NCBI RefSeq assembly: GCF_910577135.1
Contig: NZ_CAJTLL010000008.1
Coordinates: 31,248-95,247, forward strand
Length of the DNA: 64,000 bases
Direction of reading: 5' to 3'
Source: an uncultured Helicobacter sp.
GTDB taxonomy: Bacteria; Campylobacterota; Campylobacteria; Campylobacterales; Helicobacteraceae
A model generated the notes under the pieces. The model did not search any database and had not been told where the DNA came from. It saw only the letters and a program-made list of their open reading frames with translations. Within the stretch, counting starts at the first letter, position 1. Every line of letters begins with the position of its first letter. A program made the position numbers and the translations under genes. Shown one piece after another: positions 57,588 through 64,000 of this stretch.

Positions 57588-58943
57588 CTAGGAAATATGC
57601 GCTAAATGCGCAAGAACTTTACCAAAAAGGAAGTTTTGCTTGTATGCAGTGACTTTGGTGCGGTAATATCCTTCGCTTAAAGGCAGCATATTGCCACTTT
57701 TATCACACATCTCGCTATCATTGATGAGAATCTCCCCATCAATATCCCTGCCCCACAGCACAAGCCGCGCCCTATAAAAATACTCGCTTATCTCGCTTTT
57801 ACCCTCCACGATAATATTCACTTCCTGCCCCACAAGAGCTTTATTTAGAGCCTTTTGCTGGGCTTTGATAATGCGATTAAGGGCATTTATACGGGTATTT
57901 GTGATTTTAGCGCTTACTTTAGGTAGCTTATAGGCTAGGGTGTGTTCTTGCGGCGAGTAGGCAAAGAGATTAATCCTATCAAAGCCAAAAGATTCTATAA
58001 ACTCGCACAACTCTGTAAATGCCGCTTCATCTTCGCCGGGGTGTCCAAGCACAAGGCTTGTGCGGATAAAGCTATGTGGGACTGCCCTCATCGCCCTTAA
58101 TAGTTCTAAATGTGCCGCTTTATCTGCTCCTCGTCTCATCGTGCGTAGCATAGAATCTGCGATATGCTGAATGGGCATATCAAAATATGGTAAAAAGCAC
58201 TTTGAGGCAGCAATAGATTCTATGAGTTGTAAAGAAGTCGTGCTGGGGTAGAGATAAAAAATCCTACAACTTATATCAAGGTTAAGATTATCAATAGCTT
58301 GAATGAGCCGTATAAGCCCATCTTTTTGCCCTAAATCACGCATATATGAGCTAGAATCTTGAGCGATAAAACTAAAATCTCTAAATCCTTGATTATAGAG
58401 ATTTGTCAATTCTTTGAGTGTGGATTGCAATGTGCGTGAATGGAGTTTGCCTTTAAATTGTGGAATTGCACAAAAGCTACATTGTTGATTGCAACCCTCG
58501 CTAAGTTTAATATAAGCGTGAAAAGATGAGCCGACAATCACGCGCTTATCGTTTTCATCAGCCAAAAAGACTTTATTAGACGCTATGCCACGCCTTTGAG
58601 CTATCATATTATCGATTTTGTCATAATCGCTCACGCCTGTGATAATATCAATCTCTGGTATTTCTGCTTTAAGTTCATTAGCATATCTTTGCGAGAGGCA
58701 GCCGCTTACCACAAGCAATGCACCCTTTTTGCGATTGCTTGAGGCGTGGAGAATAGTTTGGATACTCTCTTGCTTGGCAGATTCTATAAAACCGCAAGTA
58801 TTAATGATAATTACATCAGCACTTTCAAGCTCTTGCGTGAGGGCATAAGATTGTAATCGTCCAAGCATTACTTCAGAATCTACAAGATTCTTTGTGCAGC
58901 CAAGTGAGATGAGGTGGAGACTCTGCTGTGCTTTAAAACGCAT
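57588..58943 (-). CDS. rimO: Ribosomal protein S12 methylthiotransferase
   Basis: The protein is about 451 residues. The N-terminal MTTase domain has LHLISLGCTKNLVDSEVMLG and INTCGFIESAKQESIQTI. The radical-SAM core has EGCNQQCSFCAIPQFKGK (CxxxCxxC), and a C-terminal TRAM region follows. RimO methylthiolates an Asp of ribosomal protein S12. The start may be ATG 58943 (before the conserved part) or an upstream ATG at 58976. It is divergent from the Fur-box region. Confidence 0.94.
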   Translation of the reverse strand: MRFKAQQSLHLISLGCTKNLVDSEVMLGRLQSYALTQELESADVIIINTCGFIESAKQESIQTILHASSNRKKGALLVVSGCLSQRYANELKAEIPEIDIITGVSDYDKIDNMIAQRRGIASNKVFLADENDKRVIVGSSFHAYIKLSEGCNQQCSFCAIPQFKGKLHSRTLQSTLKELTNLYNQGFRDFSFIAQDSSSYMRDLGQKDGLIRLIQAIDNLNLDISCRIFYLYPSTTSLQLIESIAASKCFLPYFDMPIQHIADSMLRTMRRGADKAAHLELLRAMRAVPHSFIRTSLVLGHPGEDEAAFTELCEFIESFGFDRINLFAYSPQEHTLAYKLPKVSAKITNTRINALNRIIKAQQKALNKALVGQEVNIIVEGKSEISEYFYRARLVLWGRDIDGEILINDSEMCDKSGNMLPLSEGYYRTKVTAYKQNFLFGKVLAHLAHIS

Positions 58944-59046
58944 TGTTTGTGAATCCTTTATGAAAATAAAAGACACATTGTAGGCAAATTTGACTTAAAA
59001 AAGATTATGTTACAAAATTACATTACTCAAAATATTGATATATAAA

Positions 59047-59078
59047 ATAATAACAATTATTATATTGTATAGTATAAT
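59047..59078 (+). promoter_or_regulatory. Candidate Fur box and -10 element
   Basis: The 15-mer at 59048-59062 (TAATAACAATTATTA) matches the Helicobacter Fur consensus TAATAATnATTATTA at all but one base. ATAATAA and TTATTAT (59047-59063) are perfect inverted repeats around CAA. TATAAT follows at 59073-59078, so binding would overlap the -35 region of a rightward promoter. Iron repression of the downstream genes is predicted. Confidence 0.6.
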
Positions 59079-59134
59079 CATTCAATCAAATCATAAAGTT
59101 TTGGTTTGAGATAATCTTTAAAAGGAGGTGTAGT

Positions 59135-59179
59135 ATGTGGGCTTTTGTTGCTGGAATACCTCTAGGTCTTTACTTTTAA
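59135..59179 (+). CDS. Tiny ORF 1 (14 residues) with strong ribosome site
   Basis: ATG 59135 follows AAAGGAGGTG, a near-perfect ribosome site. The frame encodes MWAFVAGIPLGLYF and stops. It is hydrophobic. No family is known to me. It lies 57 bases after the Fur-box -10. Confidence 0.4.
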   Translation: MWAFVAGIPLGLYF

Positions 59180-59259
59180 TTTGAGGGTATCAGGATAGAT
59201 TCTACCTTGATAATAATGTTTAGCACTAAGCTTTAATGCTAAAATAAAGAGGAGGATTT

Positions 59260-59310
59260 ATGTTATGGTATTTATTCGATTGGTCTCTACTTATACTAAG
59301 GTTTTGGTAA
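59260..59310 (+). CDS. Tiny ORF 2 (16 residues) with strong ribosome site
   Basis: ATG 59260 follows GAGGAGGATTT. The frame encodes MLWYLFDWSLLILRFW and stops. It is again hydrophobic and could be a small membrane peptide such as a type I toxin or a subunit of a membrane complex. Only the ribosome site and the composition support it. Confidence 0.4.
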   Translation: MLWYLFDWSLLILRFW

Positions 59311-59390
59311 AAAAGTGCGATTTTTATATTAAGCTGTGGTTTGCTAAGTTGATGAGTTTATAATCTTATTAAATCATTAAAGGAGATAAA

Positions 59391-60864
<1,474 letters not shown>

Positions 60865-60915
60865 TTAACACAACCTTACACATTGCTTTATAAGCCTACC
60901 AAAGCGTTATAATCC

Positions 60916-61425
60916 CTAGAAGCATTCCATAAAACTTAATGGCAGCATTACCGATGGACGCTCTTTGTAGTGTTTATGTGGGATTTGCAGGTGAGAGAGA
61001 TTCACACGTAGGGTGTTAAAATAGATTAAATCTATATCAAGAGTGCGAGGGGCGTTTTTAAAAGCCCTTTTTCGTCCTCGCCCAAACCGCCGTTCCGCAT
61101 AAAACATCAGCCTATATATCTCCCTTAGACCCATATCACTTTGACATATCATAATCGCATTATAAAAGTCATTTTGCATTTTAAAGCCAAAGGGAGGATT
61201 ACGCCATATAGGAGAAGTAGCGCAAATATGGAGGCGGGAATGTGCCTTTAGCCACATAAAGAGCGATTCTAAAATCATTATGCTATGCTTGTGTGCCTTT
61301 GGGATATTTGATCCTAGAGAAAATACCGCCATATTGCGCCATTGCTTTGTATATGAGGCTTGAAAAGGATAATGCTTTGAGCTTAGAATCCCTGCTTTTT
61401 TACCCTTATTGTCTATTAACATCAT
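60916..61425 (-). CDS. folK: Hydroxymethyldihydropteridine pyrophosphokinase
   Basis: This 169-residue protein has VFSLGSNIPKA at about residue 33, SPIWRNPPFGFKMQNDFYNAIM, and AERRFGRGRKRAFKNAPRTLDIDLIYF, which hold the pterin, ATP and metal sites of FolK. It activates 6-hydroxymethyl-dihydropterin for folate synthesis. An internal ATG (residue 32) just before the conserved core is an alternative start. The first 31 residues are not conserved in typical FolK. Confidence 0.9.
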   Translation of the reverse strand: MMLIDNKGKKAGILSSKHYPFQASYTKQWRNMAVFSLGSNIPKAHKHSIMILESLFMWLKAHSRLHICATSPIWRNPPFGFKMQNDFYNAIMICQSDMGLREIYRLMFYAERRFGRGRKRAFKNAPRTLDIDLIYFNTLRVNLSHLQIPHKHYKERPSVMLPLSFMECF

Positions 61426-61492
61426 CTACCTTTGTATTTGTCAAAATATTATAGAATCTTAGCCTAAATTCCATATTGTTAAAGGCAGAGCG

Positions 61493-62242
61493 ATGAAAAA
61501 ATTTGAAAAAATCTTGCAATATATGGCTTTTTTAGCACTTTTTAGCACGTTGTGTTTCGGGGCGAGTTTTGAGGAGACACTTAAAGAGACATTGAAAAAA
61601 AGTGCAAAACAAGATGTAAAGATCATCAAAATCCAAAATCTCACCTCAACACCTGATGTGAAACTCGTGCTAATAGCCGTAGGCGATATGCAAATACCCA
61701 TTTTTGCCAGCAAAGATGGCAAAGTGGTAATTGGTGTCTCAAATGTATTTTTTGCCGACAAAAGCGAGGATATGGGAGCTGTGAGCAATCTCATTAAGCA
61801 GACAGACACCAGCTCTAAGCCTGATAATGCTACTCTTGAAACATTTTTTAAAAAAATTGCTAAAGATGAATACATCATCCTTCATTCCCCCAATAAAAAT
61901 GTGAAAAAAATCACCTATATTGTTTCTGATCCTAATTGCCCCTCCTGTCAAAAGGAATTGCAGGGTGTTGAAAAGCGATTGGTAGATTCTGATGTGTATA
62001 TGCTGATTGTTGGCTTTGTGGGGCAAGATTCACCACTGAAGGCGAGTATGATACGCGATAGATTGCTTGATGCAAAGGACAATAAGCAAAAGCTTAGTGT
62101 GCTAAGAGAAGTCTATACCCCGCATTCTAAGGTGCCTACAAACTACCTTAACATTGATACAAAGGACACGATGAAAATCAATCAAAAAGTCGTAGATGCG
62201 GGTATCAAAAGTGTGCCATTTATTTATGAGAGCAAAAAATAG
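61493..62242 (+). CDS. Periplasmic Dsb-like thioredoxin-fold protein
   Basis: This 249-residue protein has a signal peptide (about residues 1-24, FGASF), an N-terminal DsbC/G-like dimerisation region, then [15 protein letters not shown] with the redox Cys pair CPSC and a late GIKSVPFIY with the cis-Pro. It fits bacterial DsbC/DsbG-type disulfide isomerases or oxidases that fold exported proteins. It resembles the HP0231-type proteins in topology, but I cannot assign it to one. The stop is followed by a 518-base gap. Confidence 0.75.
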   Translation: MKKFEKILQYMAFLALFSTLCFGASFEETLKETLKKSAKQDVKIIKIQNLTSTPDVKLVLIAVGDMQIPIFASKDGKVVIGVSNVFFADKSEDMGAVSNLIKQTDTSSKPDNATLETFFKKIAKDEYIILHSPNKNVKKITYIVSDPNCPSCQKELQGVEKRLVDSDVYMLIVGFVGQDSPLKASMIRDRLLDAKDNKQKLSVLREVYTPHSKVPTNYLNIDTKDTMKINQKVVDAGIKSVPFIYESKK

Positions 62243-62760
62243 GAATCTTAAATTACAAAATAAGTAAAGTGGATAGATTTATAGAAAGCTTTTGTTATGT
62301 TTTTTCATCTCACAAAGATAATGATTGATGAAAAGTTGATAAATTCTAGGGTTTGCTATTTTGGCATTGCTTAGGCTTGAGGTATCAATGGCAAATGGTG
62401 TCTATTGTCTTGCTACTAGCTTTTTAGATTTATTAATTCTTAGCCCACTTTATATCTCAAAATTGTTTTTGGTTGAGTCACCTTTTATTGACTTTAGATA
62501 GATTCTCTTTGGTTATGGGATATTGATGTGAATCTCCTCTTCTTCTGTAAATGTCTATTTTGCCAAAAGAATTAGGCTTTTCATCATAAAATTAATATGG
62601 AGTACCAGCCATTTTCTACTCTTTTGTGCTAAAAGATTTCATTAATAAAGAGGTTTGTTGGCATAATGGGTTGCAAGCATTATTCTTTTGCTTCACATTT
62701 GCAAGTTAAGCTTTTCAGGTATAGAATCTACATTATAAATTTCATTTACGAGGAGCAATA
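62243..62760. other. Intergenic, no gene seen
   Basis: Both strands are broken by stops. A minus-strand frame near 62500-62620 briefly reads like protein (GKIDIYRRRGDSHQYPITKE) and may be a remnant. No promoter is obvious besides AT-rich DNA before the tal ribosome site (GAGGAGC). Confidence 0.4.
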
Positions 62761-63720
62761 ATGCCGCTTGATTTTAGCTTATGGTGTGATTTTATCCAAA
62801 AGGATTTTTTAGAAAAGGAATTTGTTTCATTGGTAGATTCAGGGGCAATACAAGGAGCGACAAGCAATCCTAGCATTTTCGCTCAAAGCCTTAAAACCTC
62901 CGCCTATGCAGCAGCTATACAAGCCCTCAAAGGCGCGAAGCCCAAGGCGATTTATGAGCATCTTGCCATAGCAGATATTAAGAGGGCAGCAGAGATTCTA
63001 AAGCCTTTGTGGGATAAAGATAAGAGCAAGGGTTTTGTAAGCATTGAAATCGACCCATTTTTGAGTGAAAATGCTGCTAAAAGTATAGATGAGGGCATAA
63101 GACTCTATAATGCCATAGCTATGCCTAATGTGATGATTAAAGTCCCAGCTACTCCCGCAGGATATGAAGTGATGAATGCTCTTACACAAAGGGGTATAAA
63201 TGTCAATGCCACACTTATTTTCACACCAAATCAAGCCAAAGAATGTGCCATTGCATTAAAAGAGGGCATACAAACCTCACACATTCAAGCTGTGATCAGT
63301 GTATTTGTCTCACGTTTTGATAGGGCGGTAGATACTCATTTAGAGCAGCATTTACAGGCTAAAATGGGCATTATGAATGCGATGGATTGCTATGGGGAAA
63401 TTGAGCATTTCAAAGTGGATTCTATCCGCACACTTTTTGCTTCTACAGGCGTGAAAAGCGGGGATTTACCACCAAGCTATTATATTGATAGCTTGATTTT
63501 ACCTCATAGTGTGAATACTGCACCGCTTGAGGCGATTAGAGCTTATGAAAATAGCACAAACAAAGCACAAAAATCACTGATTAGCGCACAAGAGCGCAAC
63601 GCATTTTGGGCGGAGGTAAGCAAAGCGGGGATAAATTATCAAAATTTATCACAAAAGCTTTTAGATGAAGGGCTTATAGCCTTTCAAAAGAGCTTTGAGG
63701 ATATGCTTAGGGCTTTATAG
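62761..63720 (+). CDS. tal: Transaldolase
   Basis: The protein is 319 residues. GATSNPSIFAQSL at the start, EIDPFLSENAAKSI, the Schiff-base Lys in NVMIKVPATPAGYE and INVNATLIFT are all characteristic of transaldolase of the TalB-like or longer group. It links the pentose phosphate pathway with glycolysis. GAGGAGC precedes the ATG. It stands alone. Confidence 0.93.
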   Translation: MPLDFSLWCDFIQKDFLEKEFVSLVDSGAIQGATSNPSIFAQSLKTSAYAAAIQALKGAKPKAIYEHLAIADIKRAAEILKPLWDKDKSKGFVSIEIDPFLSENAAKSIDEGIRLYNAIAMPNVMIKVPATPAGYEVMNALTQRGINVNATLIFTPNQAKECAIALKEGIQTSHIQAVISVFVSRFDRAVDTHLEQHLQAKMGIMNAMDCYGEIEHFKVDSIRTLFASTGVKSGDLPPSYYIDSLILPHSVNTAPLEAIRAYENSTNKAQKSLISAQERNAFWAEVSKAGINYQNLSQKLLDEGLIAFQKSFEDMLRAL

Positions 63721-63857
63721 GCTTTATCTATGAAGCAGAAAACTATTGATTGGGATTAGTAAAGCCAAAGCCATAAATAAAAACACGTTCGAGGCTATGT
63801 GAGGTTGTCTTAGAATGATTTGTCTAAACAGAGAATGTTAAGGATTGAAGTCATAAA

Positions 63858-64000
63858 CTAAAGGCTACTTGAGAGGATACCCTGCCTATTTAATAGTAGA
63901 TAGGGTATCGGGGGGGGGGGGTTCCAATCCGCCCTAAAACTTATCCAATATGCTCTTGCAGGCAAGATTCTTTGATAGGGATTAATATATGATGTGCCAC
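63858..64000 (-). CDS. Probable outer-membrane receptor, C-terminus, with 12-C tract
   Basis: A minus-strand frame open from the right edge reads INPYQRILPARAYWISFRAD, which looks like the last beta strand of a TonB-dependent receptor or other barrel. Just after it lies a run of 12 C (minus strand), then PPPP and a short tail ending at 63858. Changing the C count changes the tail: 11 gives a tail ending near RYPIYY, 10 or 13 gives a tail ending STIK. A hairpin (63876-63909) lies right after the tract. Assignment to the receptor family is tentative because only about 27 residues are seen before the tract. Confidence 0.4.
   Translation of the reverse strand, partial: GTSYINPYQRILPARAYWISFRADWNPPPPIPYLLLNRQGILSSSL
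63876..63909 (-). terminator. Hairpin after the minus-strand gene
   Basis: GATACCCT (63876-63883) and AGGGTATC (63902-63909) pair, with an inner CTA/TAG. It lies immediately past the 12-C tract on the minus strand, where the receptor gene probably used to end. No T-run follows. Confidence 0.4.
63910..63921. repeat. Poly-G/C tract (12)
   Basis: Twelve G on the plus strand (12 C in the minus-strand gene). This is long enough to slip often in Helicobacter. Confidence 0.85.

Overview
The window looks like chromosome from a Helicobacter, probably an enterohepatic species. It is AT-rich and has typical epsilonproteobacterial housekeeping genes. One block (46180-50687) has the order I remember for H. 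pylori HP0268-HP0274: an HP0268-like nuclease, miaB, a DUF374 acyltransferase, then a PilM/N/O-like trio. No rRNA, tRNA, CRISPR array or intact insertion sequence was seen.

Layout. (1) 1-14600 is an accessory, partly decayed region. It holds the end of a PhzF-like gene, an NTT/MFS-like permease, YceI, a HbpS/GlcG-like protein, a carboxymuconolactone-decarboxylase-like protein, two flavodoxin-fold proteins and two aldo/keto reductases. Several of these carry Tat or Sec signals. Mixed among them are pseudogenes: an aldo/keto reductase, a DUF4405 membrane protein, a restriction-helicase end, a type II restriction enzyme whose two methyltransferases are intact, and a META-domain lipoprotein. Four of the redox genes share an almost identical promoter: TTGACA and TATAAT separated by exactly 19 bp, with a dyad in the spacer. 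That is the geometry of MerR-family-regulated promoters. (2) 14592-28830 has dnaE, then a sulfur region: metN-metI-metQ-metQ, a DszA/NtaA-like flavin monooxygenase, an ATP-grasp protein, wrecked SsuC/SsuB-type transporter genes, an OsmC protein and an SfnG-like monooxygenase, followed by thyX. (3) 29037-33618 is a leuA-leuC-leuD-leuB operon. (4) 33621-36671 is an MBOAT O-acyltransferase, interrupted at an 11-G tract (predicted phase-variable and OFF here), and its SGNH-type partner. (5) 36993-44274 has gyrB and dnaN facing away from an Mla-type lipid transport operon. (6) 44418-51977 has nusA, the HP0268-HP0274-like block, rsmH and an FtsL-like protein. (7) 52532-63720 has a cytochrome c fused to two SPOR-like repeats, a DUF354 protein, a nitrate-sensing-type chemoreceptor, rimO, a Fur-box-controlled region with two tiny ORFs and a broken outer-membrane protein, fabI, folK, a Dsb-like protein and transaldolase. 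(8) The right edge holds the C-terminus of a probable outer-membrane receptor on the minus strand, ending in a 12-C tract.

The most notable points are the MerR-type redox regulon, the cytochrome c-SPOR fusion, the organosulfur locus with a shared TTACATATTG element, three simple-sequence tracts likely to cause phase variation, and a strongly over-represented GATTCT/AGAATC word that also forms hairpins between genes. All calls come from reading the sequence and from memory of protein families; no database search was run.
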